From an uncultured Clostridia bacterium (lineage in GTDB: Bacteria; Bacillota; Clostridia; Christensenellales; UBA1242): a stretch of DNA of 64,000 nt. Below are positions 1 through 8,135 of this stretch, piece after piece (within the stretch, counting starts at the first letter, position 1; every line of letters begins with the position of its first letter). The translations under genes were made by a program, and so were the position numbers. The stretch lies in the NCBI GenBank assembly GCA_944377365.1, contig CALWEQ010000001.1, forward strand, positions 25,093 through 89,092. The letters are read 5' to 3'. The notes below the pieces were generated by a model, which saw only the letters and a list, made by a program, of their open reading frames with translations, was not told the DNA's origin and did no database searches.

Positions 1-2901
1 CAACGTGATTGTATAGGCATCGTTACTGTATTTATCTCCGTCATTTACATAAACAGTCAAAATGCCCTGGTCAACTGACGAACTATTTTGGTTGCCACTT
101 TCGTTTTTTAATTTTATTTCTGTGCTTCCTTCTCCTACCCCAGTCGGAGTGTAACTATACGAAACAGAAGATGTGCCTGTATACTGTTGATCAAGCACAT
201 AGATCGACGAAACACCTGTGCTCGTAACACTAAAGGTTAAAGTTATGGTGGCAGATCCCGATTTGATAGTAACCGTTGCAGTGCCACTTCCATTTCCAAA
301 ACTTATTGTTTTTGAAATATCATTCGCCATAACTAGTGTAGGGTTCGAAGAAGCTATGCTGTAATTTCCCTTAAACTCTCTGCCGTATTGATCCAGAGTT
401 TTAATACCGTTTTGATTTTCTTCTCCAAATTCTGCAAAATAGTTGTTTAGTACGTTTAAACCAACACTTGATTCTTCCAATCCTGTTATATCTATTGAAC
501 TTGTGCCGTCTGATTCTAATGTTTGCGTAACAGTGAGATTTTTGCCTTCTAAATCACTTACAATCGTCTTTGTTTGTTGATCATAAACCGTTATATAATC
601 AAGTCTGTCTGCCCCACCAATATTTGCAATCTTTCTTTCTGTAGAAATTGAGTTGTTGTATTCAACAACCAGGTAATAATTTTCTCCCTTTTCAACTGAA
701 AATTTTAAGTTTGGCTCGATGCCTATATTTAAAGAAACACTGCCTGTTCCTGCACCATTTGAAACAGGTGTGCCAAATCTAAATACGTTTGTTATTTTTT
801 CACCAGCACCGTTTTCATCTTTAGAAGCGAAGAAAGTGATGTTGCCGTTGTTAAATTCATCTCTAAACAATTGCTCGTCGCCACTTTCTACGGAAATCGT
901 CATTTTAATGGTGTTGCCAATAGTGTCGCCTGTTATATTTGACCCAGATGGAATTGCATAAGCAGGTGCTTGAGTGCCCTCGAGCCACACGTCTCCATTT
1001 GTCACTTCAACTTCAACGCCGTTTATTCCACGCAAGCTATCTTCTACATCCACCGTAACTAGTGAAGAAGTCTTAATCAACTTGTATGTGCCATCTTCGT
1101 TAAATATTGGCTCGTTGTATGCGTTGGTTTGAACTGTTGCAAACACGATGTTAAATGATGTCGCATGATTTACAACCAATTCTCCACCTTCTAAAGGATA
1201 AAATTTGGTGTTCCCACCATTATAAGAATAAGTACCCAGACCTTGTTGTGAATAAGACACGTTGCCTTCAACTCCGTCGCCATAGGCAAAAACAACCTTT
1301 CTTTGATAAACGTTGGTTGCAGGAACGACAGCTACGTCATACAAGTTTTGTGCATATTGGGCTGGAACAGGAACCCCGTTGTTATATATTATCTTTAAAT
1401 TTATACCTTCTACTTCTTCATCCAACCAATCGATATCCCATTCAACATCATCTTCTTCATGCGTTGAAACCGAAGCATACAAAATTTTTTCTTCGTCAAA
1501 TATGTTGTAGTTTCCCTCTTCGTCCTGAACGATGAGAACTATTCCAAGTTGAATTTCACATTCTACGCTTGAAGAAAGCTCAAAATAAGCTAGATTTAAA
1601 TCACGAACATTTGAATTTATTAAAACATAAGAATTTTCGTTGCTTGCTGTTCTTTCATCACCACCTCTCAGATCGACTTTGCTAATGAGATCTTCACCAT
1701 TTGCTCCTGTCGCAGAAATCACTCTCATTCCAATGTTTCTGATCATGCCAGAAAGATCTGCGCCGTGGATGTCTTGAATGGTGGCGCTCAGCACCCCGCC
1801 GTTTGAATTGTTGTTGCCTGCTAAAATCGTAAAGAGCTTGTCTACGCTAAGTTCGTAAGGGTGATCTGCAGAATTTTGAAGAATACTGAACAATCCCACA
1901 TTTGCTTCAATCACAGAAAGGTTTGCATCGCCCTTTATGGAATTTTCGCTGGTTGACAACACGCTTATTGCTTGATTGTAAAACGCCTCGCCTTCCAAAG
2001 AAGAATTTTGTGCGACAAACTCAAGTTCATCTTTTGCGCTGGCAAAGGCAAAAGCTCTAACTAAGTTGTCTTGTGAAACTTGTTCAAGCGCCGTGAAATA
2101 AATGCCATCAACAGATTGGTTTAGCTGTATGCCAGTGACGCCAGTCCCTAATGTGTAAAAAACACTTTTTTCGCGCTTGTTTTCTTCACTTATGTTGCTC
2201 GCTTTGTCATCACTAAACATATAGGCACTTTCTTGTGGAGTGAAAACAGGTTTGGCAACAAAATTAGTCCCTTCAGGAATTATGGTTGCACCGCTTTCCT
2301 GTTCAAATTCCAGCCCTGTTGTTAAATCGAAAAACTTTAATTCTACTGAAAGCACCGGCACGTCAACTGCAATTCTGATTTGTCTGCTGTAATCTGTGTC
2401 GCTCTCAGGTGTTATCACAAGGTTTGAAACACCACCTTTGTTTATGTAATTAGGTGCGCCATTTTCTTCTGCATTATAGTTGTTTAAATCTTCTATTAAG
2501 TTGTTGTTTTTGTCATATGGCTGTTTGACGAGAGAAACAGTAAAGCTTTCATCAAGATTGACTTTTTCTGGAACGATAATAACGCCGTCAGAAATTGTCC
2601 CATTTTCTTCATCACGCGAAACTGCTATGCCTGACGGAAATGAAAGAGTTATGCCCTTTCTGTTTACACCTTCTGTTTGAGAAGTAAATGTCAAACTAAA
2701 ATCTTCAGTCGCCTCATACTGAGAAGTCGCTAAATTTAAAATGTTGTCTGAATCGGTAATATCAATCGTTTGGGGATAAACTTCGCTGGTTTTAAAACCA
2801 TCGTTTAAATAAACATACAAAACCCCACCGCCAACAATTAAAAGAACTATTGTCACAAATATCAAAACCATTTGCCAAGTTTTAGGTGCTTTTAGTTTCA
2901 T
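1..2901 (-). CDS. Large membrane-anchored protein with bacterial Ig-like repeats (5' part, cut by window edge)
   Basis: The frame is open for 967 codons from the ATG at 2899-2901 to base 1, so the 3' end lies outside the window. A strong ribosome site (AAGGAGGA) precedes the ATG. Residues 1-10 are basic (MKLKAPKTWQ) and a single hydrophobic segment at about 10-32 follows, with no lipobox, so it looks like a signal anchor with an extracellular body. The rest is Thr/Ser/Asn/Val-rich beta-type sequence with segments reading like bacterial Ig-like (Big) domains, for example near the window edge. It is acidic and lacks obvious catalytic motifs. Function unknown; a surface adhesin or matrix protein is an inference. 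It is the first of several very large exported proteins here. Confidence 0.75.
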   Translation of the reverse strand, partial: MKLKAPKTWQMVLIFVTIVLLIVGGGVLYVYLNDGFKTSEVYPQTIDITDSDNILNLATSQYEATEDFSLTFTSQTEGVNRKGITLSFPSGIAVSRDEENGTISDGVIIVPEKVNLDESFTVSLVKQPYDKNNNLIEDLNNYNAEENGAPNYINKGGVSNLVITPESDTDYSRQIRIAVDVPVLSVELKFFDLTTGLEFEQESGATIIPEGTNFVAKPVFTPQESAYMFSDDKASNISEENKREKSVFYTLGTGVTGIQLNQSVDGIYFTALEQVSQDNLVRAFAFASAKDELEFVAQNSSLEGEAFYNQAISVLSTSENSIKGDANLSVIEANVGLFSILQNSADHPYELSVDKLFTILAGNNNSNGGVLSATIQDIHGADLSGMIRNIGMRVISATGANGEDLISKVDLRGGDERTASNENSYVLINSNVRDLNLAYFELSSSVECEIQLGIVLIVQDEEGNYNIFDEEKILYASVSTHEEDDVEWDIDWLDEEVEGINLKIIYNNGVPVPAQYAQNLYDVAVVPATNVYQRKVVFAYGDGVEGNVSYSQQGLGTYSYNGGNTKFYPLEGGELVVNHATSFNIVFATVQTNAYNEPIFNEDGTYKLIKTSSLVTVDVEDSLRGINGVEVEVTNGDVWLEGTQAPAYAIPSGSNITGDTIGNTIKMTISVESGDEQLFRDEFNNGNITFFASKDENGAGEKITNVFRFGTPVSNGAGTGSVSLNIGIEPNLKFSVEKGENYYLVVEYNNSISTERKIANIGGADRLDYITVYDQQTKTIVSDLEGKNLTVTQTLESDGTSSIDITGLEESSVGLNVLNNYFAEFGEENQNGIKTLDQYGREFKGNYSIASSNPTLVMANDISKTISFGNGSGTATVTIKSGSATITLTFSVTSTGVSSIYVLDQQYTGTSSVSYSYTPTGVGEGSTEIKLKNESGNQNSSSVDQGILTVYVNDGDKYSNDAYTITL

Positions 2902-2950
2902 ACTCCTCCTTACTGCTTCAAAAATATTCTTTGCATAAAATTACATTTTA

Positions 2951-2979
2951 ATTATACTTTTTTTGACAAAAAACACCAA
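2951..2979 (-). promoter_or_regulatory. Candidate promoter of the Ig-like surface protein
   Basis: On the minus strand TTGGTG, a 17-nt spacer and TATAAT. The -10 lies about 50 nt upstream of the ATG at 2901, leaving a normal leader with a Shine-Dalgarno site. The -35 is imperfect. Confidence 0.5.
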
Positions 2980-3271
2980 ACAATCAACAAAGATTTTATT
3001 ATTTTAATAATAAAAAAATTAAAGTTTGAAAATTAGTAAAATAAAACCGTTTTTATCTTTTTGTTTTTATGAAAAAAATCTTTACGTTTTTTTTAATTAA
3101 TCAAAATGGTTTTAAATTAAAATTAATTGTTTTTTTAATAATTTTCTTTTTTTATTGTTTTTTTTTAATTTTTTTATGATTTTTTTATGATATTTTTTAA
3201 TTTTTATGAAATTTAATTAAAATAATGTTTATGCAATTTAAAAAAACAATTTTTTCCAAAGGTTAGAATGT
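2980..3271. other. Very AT-rich intergenic spacer
   Basis: Divergent spacer between the surface-protein gene and the ABC-F gene. It is mostly runs of A and T with TTTTTATGA-like repeats at about 3170-3200. I see no open reading frame, RNA or clear palindrome in it. Confidence 0.6.
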
Positions 3272-3300
3272 TTGACTTTTAACGACTTTTGTTTTATAAT
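3272..3300 (+). promoter_or_regulatory. Promoter of the ABC-F gene
   Basis: TTGACT, a 17-nt spacer and a perfect TATAAT. The leader of roughly 20 nt contains AAAAGGA before the ATG at 3328. Confidence 0.8.
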
Positions 3301-3327
3301 CTTTGCAGTAAAAGGAACTAACTAAAC

Positions 3328-4905
3328 ATGATACAAGCAATCAACATTTCATTAGCATTTGGCGGAAGAACTCTTTACAAAGATGTAAATTTAAAATTTA
3401 CAAAAGGCAACTGCTACGGCATAATTGGAGCAAATGGTGCAGGAAAAAGCACTTTTTTAAAGATTCTCACAAGCGAGCTTGAGCCAAACACTGGCGAAAT
3501 TTTTGTCACGCCTGGTGAGAGAATGAGTGTTTTACAGCAAAATCAAAATGCTTATGATGACGAAACTATTTTAAACACAGTTTTGCTAGGGCATAAAAGG
3601 CTTATGGAAATTCAACAGGAAAAAGATGCGCTTTACGCAAAGCCAGATTTTTCGGAAGCTGATGGAATTCGAGCTGGTGATTTAGAAACTGAATTTGCCG
3701 AACTTGGAGGTTGGGAAGCAGAAGGACAAGCAAAGACTCTTTTGCAAAATCTTGGCATAAAAGAAGCAGAATACTACACGCTGATGCGTGATACTGACCC
3801 TAAAATTAAAGTAAAAGTCTTGCTTGCACAAGCTCTATTTGGCAATCCTGACATTTTAATACTCGACGAGCCAACAAACAACCTTGACTTTAAAACTGTT
3901 GTTTGGCTGGAAAACTTTTTGTTAGATTTTGAAAATACTGTAATAATTGTTTCACACAACCGTCACTTTTTAAACAAAGTTTGTACTCACATTTGTGATG
4001 TAGATTTTGGACAAATCAATATGTTTGTAGGAAATTATGACTTTTGGTATCAATCAAGCCAACTCATTGCTAGACAATTAAAAGATCAAAACAAAAAAGC
4101 TGAACAAAGGGCAAAAGAACTAAAAGAATTTATTGCTCGGTTTTCTGCAAACGCTTCAAAGTCTAGACAAGCTACGAGTCGAAAACGTGAGCTCGAAAAA
4201 CTTACCATAGAAGACATTAAGCCTTCTTCAAGAAAATATCCTTATGTAGATTTCAAATTTGATCAAGAAATTGGAAAAGAAATATTGAAAGTTGAAGGGC
4301 TTACAAAAAAAGGTTTTTTCAAAAATCTTTCTTTTAACGTAGAAAAGGACCAAAAGATTGCCTTTTTTGCTCAAAACGGGCAAGTGATTACAACGCTTTT
4401 TAACATATTGACAGGCAAAGAACAAGCTGACAGTGGCTCAATCCATTTTGGAAAGACCATTTCAGTAAGTTATCTCCCGCAAGATAATAGAGAATTCTTT
4501 GAAAACTGTTCACTTTCTCTTGTCGATTGGCTACGCCAATATTCAAAAGATCAAAACGAAACCTTCATCAGGAGCTGGCTGGGACGCATGCTTTTTACTG
4601 GTGAAGAAAACTTAAAACCTGTAAACGTACTTTCTGGGGGAGAGAGAGTCAGGTGTATGTTTGCGAAAACCATGTTGGAAGGTTCAAATCTAATTATTAT
4701 GGACGAACCAACAAACCACTTAGACCTTGAAAGCATAACATCTCTAAACAATGGAATGAGGAATTTTAAGGGCATTTTACTCTTTTCATCACATGATCAA
4801 GAAATCATTGAAACTGTGACAAACCGCATAATAGACATTCGTGATGAAAATCATGTCATAGACAGAGTTATGTCGTTTGAAGAATACAACGAAAAGTTTA
4901 ATTAG
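3328..4905 (+). CDS. ABC-F family ATPase (YbiT/YkpA-like), one ATP site degenerate
   Basis: A soluble protein of 525 residues with two ATP-binding cassettes and no membrane domain, the ABC-F architecture that acts on ribosomes. Cassette 1 has Walker A GANGAGKST at 34-42 and Walker B ILILDEPTN at about 176-184. The linker (FSANASKSRQATSR) closely matches the YbiT-type linker. Cassette 2 has an intact LSGGE signature at about 435 and Walker B LIIMDEPTNHLD. The cassette-1 signature is missing (DTDPKIKVK in its place) and the cassette-2 Walker A reads AQNGQVITT, so its lysine is lost. The composite site formed by these two elements is therefore degenerate, while the partner site looks complete. 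Housekeeping translation factor is more likely than antibiotic resistance. Confidence 0.88.
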   Translation: MIQAINISLAFGGRTLYKDVNLKFTKGNCYGIIGANGAGKSTFLKILTSELEPNTGEIFVTPGERMSVLQQNQNAYDDETILNTVLLGHKRLMEIQQEKDALYAKPDFSEADGIRAGDLETEFAELGGWEAEGQAKTLLQNLGIKEAEYYTLMRDTDPKIKVKVLLAQALFGNPDILILDEPTNNLDFKTVVWLENFLLDFENTVIIVSHNRHFLNKVCTHICDVDFGQINMFVGNYDFWYQSSQLIARQLKDQNKKAEQRAKELKEFIARFSANASKSRQATSRKRELEKLTIEDIKPSSRKYPYVDFKFDQEIGKEILKVEGLTKKGFFKNLSFNVEKDQKIAFFAQNGQVITTLFNILTGKEQADSGSIHFGKTISVSYLPQDNREFFENCSLSLVDWLRQYSKDQNETFIRSWLGRMLFTGEENLKPVNVLSGGERVRCMFAKTMLEGSNLIIMDEPTNHLDLESITSLNNGMRNFKGILLFSSHDQEIIETVTNRIIDIRDENHVIDRVMSFEEYNEKFN

Positions 4906-4950
4906 TAGGCTACAAAACAAGTTATATTCGTTTTTTTATGACAAATTTTG

Positions 4951-4979
4951 TTGACAATTTTTCTTTAAATGAATAAAAT
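4951..4979 (+). promoter_or_regulatory. Promoter of glyS leader
   Basis: TTGACA, 17 nt and TAAAAT. The expected start point is at about 4985-4987, right at the first helix of the T-box leader, so little RNA can exist upstream of that helix. Confidence 0.8.
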
Positions 4980-4983
4980 TATC

Positions 4984-5120
4984 TTAGCTGTGAAGGACTT
5001 GGCAACTCCTGAGCTAACGCGCGCCGGCGTAAAGGCAACTAATAAGGCATTTTTTGCGAATTAGGGTGGAACAGCGAACTAACAACTCGCCCCTATGCTT
5101 GTTTTGGCATAGGGTTTTTT
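4984..5120 (+). promoter_or_regulatory. Glycine T-box leader with very short Stem I, plus terminator
   Basis: The T-box core AGGGTGGAACAGCGA is at 5063-5077. The antiterminator pairs TAGGG with CCCTA and GCGA with TCGC around a bulge containing TGGA, which matches the UCCA end of tRNA-Gly. The competing terminator is CCCTATGC (5091-5098), an 8-nt loop, GCATAGGG (5107-5114) and six T. The two folds share CCCTA and exclude each other. Upstream, TTAGCT (4984-4989) pairs with AGCTAA (5012-5017) and AGGA with TCCT; the loop contains GGC (5001-5003), a glycine codon that could be the specifier. There is no room for a canonical long Stem I. Uncharged tRNA-Gly should permit read-through into glyS. 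Confidence 0.85.
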
Positions 5121-5140
5121 GTTTTTAAAGGAGAAAAAAT

Positions 5141-6514
5141 ATGGAAAAATTAAAAAATTTAGACAAAATCGTAAATTTGTGTAAAACACGAGGCATAATC
5201 TTTCCAGGAAGCGAAATATATGGGGGCATGGGAAACACTTGGGATTATGGTCCAGTTGGTGTTGAACTGAAAAACAACATCAAACGCGCATGGTGGAAAA
5301 GGTTTGTTCAAGAGTGTCCAACTTCATATGGAGTCGATGCCGCAATACTTATGAACCCAAGAGTGTGGGATGCAAGCGGTCACACTTCTTCATTTTCAGA
5401 TCCAAAAATGGATTGCAAAAATTGTAAATCACGCTGTCGTGCTGACAATTTAATTTCTTCTCACTCGAAAGGAAAGGTAAATCCTGACACCATGACAAAC
5501 GAAGAAATGGAAAGCTATATAAAAACCCACCATATTGCCTGCCCTATTTGCGGAAAATTTGATTGGACCCCAATAAGACAATTTAATCTTATGTTTGAAA
5601 CTTCACGTGGAGTTGTGGATGATTCTTCAAGCAAAATCTATTTGCGTCCAGAAACAGCTCAAGGAGAGTTTGTAAACTTTGTAAACGTACAGCGTTCTAT
5701 GAGAGCCAAGGTTCCATTCGGTATCGCACAAATAGGGAAAGCTTTTAGAAATGAAATAACACCAGGGAATTTCATTTTTAGAACGATCGAATTTGAACAG
5801 ATGGAGCATCAACAATTTTGTAAAGACGGTGAAGATGAAGCATTCTATGAACAGTTTAAACAAAAAGCCTTCGACTTTTTGACAGACTTAGGAATAAAAA
5901 AAGAAAATCTTCGTTTTAAAGATCACGACAAACTTGCTCACTACGCAAAAGCCGCTTGTGACATTCAATACAATTATCCAATGGGTTGGGACGAACTTAA
6001 CGGAATTCACAACAGGTCAAATTATGACCTATCTCGACATCAAGAATTTTCGGGCAAATCTATGGAATACACCGATCCTTTTACCAATGAAAAATATATA
6101 CCTCATGTGATTGAGTACTCAATAGGCGCAGACAGATTGACACTTGTCATCTTGTGCGACGCCTACGACGAAGAGCAATTGGACAACGGAGAAACCAGGG
6201 TCGTTATGCACTTTCACCCTGCCATTGCACCATTTAAAGTTGCAGTTTTGCCTCTGCAAAAAAATCTTTCCGAAAAAGCAAAAGAGGTTTATAAAAAACT
6301 TTCTCCATCTTTTATGTGTGATTATGATGAAGCCGGCTCAATTGGAAAACGCTATCGCAGACAAGACGAAATTGGCACACCTTTTTGCGTGACAATCGAT
6401 TTCGACACCTTGCAAGACGAAACGGTAACAATTAGAGATCGCGACACAATGAAACAAGAAAGAATAAAGATTGATGATATTGCTTGTTATGTTTTAAACA
6501 AAATATCATTTTAA
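5141..6514 (+). CDS. glyS: Glycyl-tRNA synthetase, single-chain dimeric type
   Basis: Charges tRNA-Gly with glycine in the cytoplasm. The 457-residue class II enzyme is of the alpha2 (eukaryote/archaeal-like) type used by many Firmicutes, not the GlyQ/GlyS tetramer. Seen in sequence: the N-terminal GSEIYGGMGNTWDYGP block, a zinc-ribbon-like insert (CKNCKSRC followed by CPICGKF), motif 2 around FRNEITPGNFIFRTIEFEQMEH, motif 3 around the GADRLTL sequence, and a C-terminal anticodon-binding domain. A strong AAGGAG precedes the ATG. Control by the T-box leader directly upstream independently supports the amino-acid assignment. Followed by its own terminator. Confidence 0.96.
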   Translation: MEKLKNLDKIVNLCKTRGIIFPGSEIYGGMGNTWDYGPVGVELKNNIKRAWWKRFVQECPTSYGVDAAILMNPRVWDASGHTSSFSDPKMDCKNCKSRCRADNLISSHSKGKVNPDTMTNEEMESYIKTHHIACPICGKFDWTPIRQFNLMFETSRGVVDDSSSKIYLRPETAQGEFVNFVNVQRSMRAKVPFGIAQIGKAFRNEITPGNFIFRTIEFEQMEHQQFCKDGEDEAFYEQFKQKAFDFLTDLGIKKENLRFKDHDKLAHYAKAACDIQYNYPMGWDELNGIHNRSNYDLSRHQEFSGKSMEYTDPFTNEKYIPHVIEYSIGADRLTLVILCDAYDEEQLDNGETRVVMHFHPAIAPFKVAVLPLQKNLSEKAKEVYKKLSPSFMCDYDEAGSIGKRYRRQDEIGTPFCVTIDFDTLQDETVTIRDRDTMKQERIKIDDIACYVLNKISF

Positions 6515-6516
6515 GA

Positions 6517-6542
6517 AAAAGCGACCGTGGGGTCGCTTTTTT
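6517..6542 (+). terminator. glyS terminator
   Basis: Stem AAAAGCGACC / GGTCGCTTTT with GTGG loop and a T run, starting three bases after the glyS stop codon. Confidence 0.9.
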
Positions 6543-6657
6543 GTTAATTTGTTAAAGATTATTTTACTATCTTTTGGCAAGATTAGGGTTTAATCAAAAA
6601 TTTTTAAGCTTATAACTTGTTAATGTTTTTTTAATTTTTAAATATCTCTTTTTAGTT

Positions 6658-7389
6658 TTAATCTCTCCTGTGCGCAAAAAGAATAACCAACAATCTAAAA
6701 AGCACAATTAAACTCACAGCCAACGAAGCCACATAAGTAAGTGCAGCTGCAGTTAAAACCTTTTTTACTTGAGATTGCTCCTCTTCTGTTAAGATATTCA
6801 TCGAGCTTAAAGAGTTGAGTGCTCGGCGAGAAGCATTTATTTCCACAGGCAGTGTAGCTAGATTTACGATAAATCCAAGAGTAAAAACAATAAGCGTCGA
6901 CACAATGAAAATCAGCCCAATGTTTGTGCCAGCAAACACAAACCAAAACATTGTCCCAATGCCCAAAAATGGCAAAAGCAAAGATGAGGCAAAGTTGCTA
7001 ACTTTGATCGCCATGGTCCTTACTTTCATAGGAAAATATTTTCTGTCATCTTGAATGGCGTGCCCCACCTCGTGAGAAGCAACACCTATTGAAGCCACCG
7101 ATGAAGAATTGTAAACCGGTGTTGAAAGCTGAATAACTTGCGCCTGGGGATTATAATTGTCAGTAAGGTCGCCCTCCGTTTGCATTATATCCACTTTTAC
7201 ATTGTTTGCGTCAAGTATTTTTCTAGCCACCTCGCTTGCAGTCATATTACAACTTGCCCTAACTTTAGAATATTTACTAAAAGTACTGTTTACCTTAAAA
7301 TGAGCATAAATCACAAATATCATTGCCAAAAGCAATAAGATGGAAGGAATAATATACCACAAATTTATCAAATCCATATCAATCTCCAA
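6658..7389 (-). CDS. Zinc metallopeptidase, YugP family (Zn_peptidase_2), copy 1
   Basis: A membrane protein of up to 243 residues with an N-terminal transmembrane helix (about 7-27), a zinc site HEVGH at about 105 preceded by ASIGVAS, and C-terminal hydrophobic segments (about 135-175 and 210-235). This is the plan of the YugP family of predicted membrane-bound zinc proteases, whose substrate is unknown. An internal ATG at residue 5 is an alternative start. The coding region overlaps the end of the next gene upstream, a second YugP-like gene, by 11 bp, so the two are co-transcribed and probably translationally coupled. Confidence 0.88.
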   Translation of the reverse strand: MEIDMDLINLWYIIPSILLLLAMIFVIYAHFKVNSTFSKYSKVRASCNMTASEVARKILDANNVKVDIMQTEGDLTDNYNPQAQVIQLSTPVYNSSSVASIGVASHEVGHAIQDDRKYFPMKVRTMAIKVSNFASSLLLPFLGIGTMFWFVFAGTNIGLIFIVSTLIVFTLGFIVNLATLPVEINASRRALNSLSSMNILTEEEQSQVKKVLTAAALTYVASLAVSLIVLFRLLVILFAHRRD

Positions 7390-8095
7390 AAATTTTTTTC
7401 TTTCTGGTTAGCCCTGTCCAGCCGAAAAGTAATGTCATAAAATCGCTCCAATATGTCAGTCTTGCGGTGTTTAAATATTTTTTTGCAAGCTTTAAGTCTT
7501 GAGAAGAAAAAATTTCTTTTAACAAACCTAATGCACGTTTGCTTGCATCTTTTTCAATATAAACAATAAAAAGTCTTAAAAAGCCAGTAAGCAAAAATAT
7601 GCCAGCAGACACGCTTGTCATGATTATTGCCAAAGTAAAATAATCGGGAAAGAAAAAAAGTATTAGCCCAACAATCAGAGATGGCAAAAAAAGTTTTCCC
7701 AAAAACCAAACAAGTTTTTTTAGAAAAAACTTAACCTTCAAAATGTTTCCTTCCTTATCTTGAAGTGCATGCCCTAGCTCATGAGCTGATATGGCGAAAG
7801 CAGATATTGAGCCACCGTTAAGAGTGTCGTCTGATAAAACAAGAGTTTTGCTTTTTCTTGCATAGCCGTCGCCTATATATTTCGTCGTCCGTGCAATTTT
7901 TAATTTGCCATCGAAATTTATATTATTGACCTCCGATATAAATTCTAACACGGATATAGAAGTATTCGCAGGTTTTATTTTCATCTCCTCATGCAAGGCA
8001 AAGAGTTTGTCGTGCGAGTAATTTGCAATTGAAAGCATGGCACTTACAAGCACCACTACTCCAAGCACAATCAACAATATCCACCAAATTTCCAT
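7379..8095 (-). CDS. Zinc metallopeptidase, YugP family, copy 2
   Basis: The protein has 238 residues, the same layout as its downstream neighbour and a zinc motif HELGH at about 104 inside an ISAHELGHALQ segment. It has an N-terminal membrane helix, central hydrophobic segments (about 125-175) and an ERxxxK-poor basic tail. It is clearly paralogous to copy 1 but diverged, so the pair may work as a heteromer (inference). The start at 8095 has no Shine-Dalgarno sequence; instead a promoter -10 box ends 6 nt before the ATG, pointing to a leaderless mRNA. Confidence 0.85.
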   Translation of the reverse strand: MEIWWILLIVLGVVVLVSAMLSIANYSHDKLFALHEEMKIKPANTSISVLEFISEVNNINFDGKLKIARTTKYIGDGYARKSKTLVLSDDTLNGGSISAFAISAHELGHALQDKEGNILKVKFFLKKLVWFLGKLFLPSLIVGLILFFFPDYFTLAIIMTSVSAGIFLLTGFLRLFIVYIEKDASKRALGLLKEIFSSQDLKLAKKYLNTARLTYWSDFMTLLFGWTGLTRKKKIFGD

Positions 8096-8101
8096 AGCTT
8101 T

Positions 8102-8130
8102 ATATTACTATATTTTGTTAATATTATCAA
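8102..8130 (-). promoter_or_regulatory. Promoter giving a probable leaderless mRNA (yugP-like operon)
   Basis: On the minus strand TTGATA, 17 nt and TAATAT, then exactly 6 nt and the ATG of the gene at 8095. Transcription would start at or next to the A of the ATG. Confidence 0.65.
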
Positions 8131-8135
8131 GTAAA

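Noticed and set aside
1155..1535. Plus-strand open frames inside the first gene
   Set aside because: They are antisense to a continuous 967-codon minus-strand frame with a signal anchor and ribosome site.
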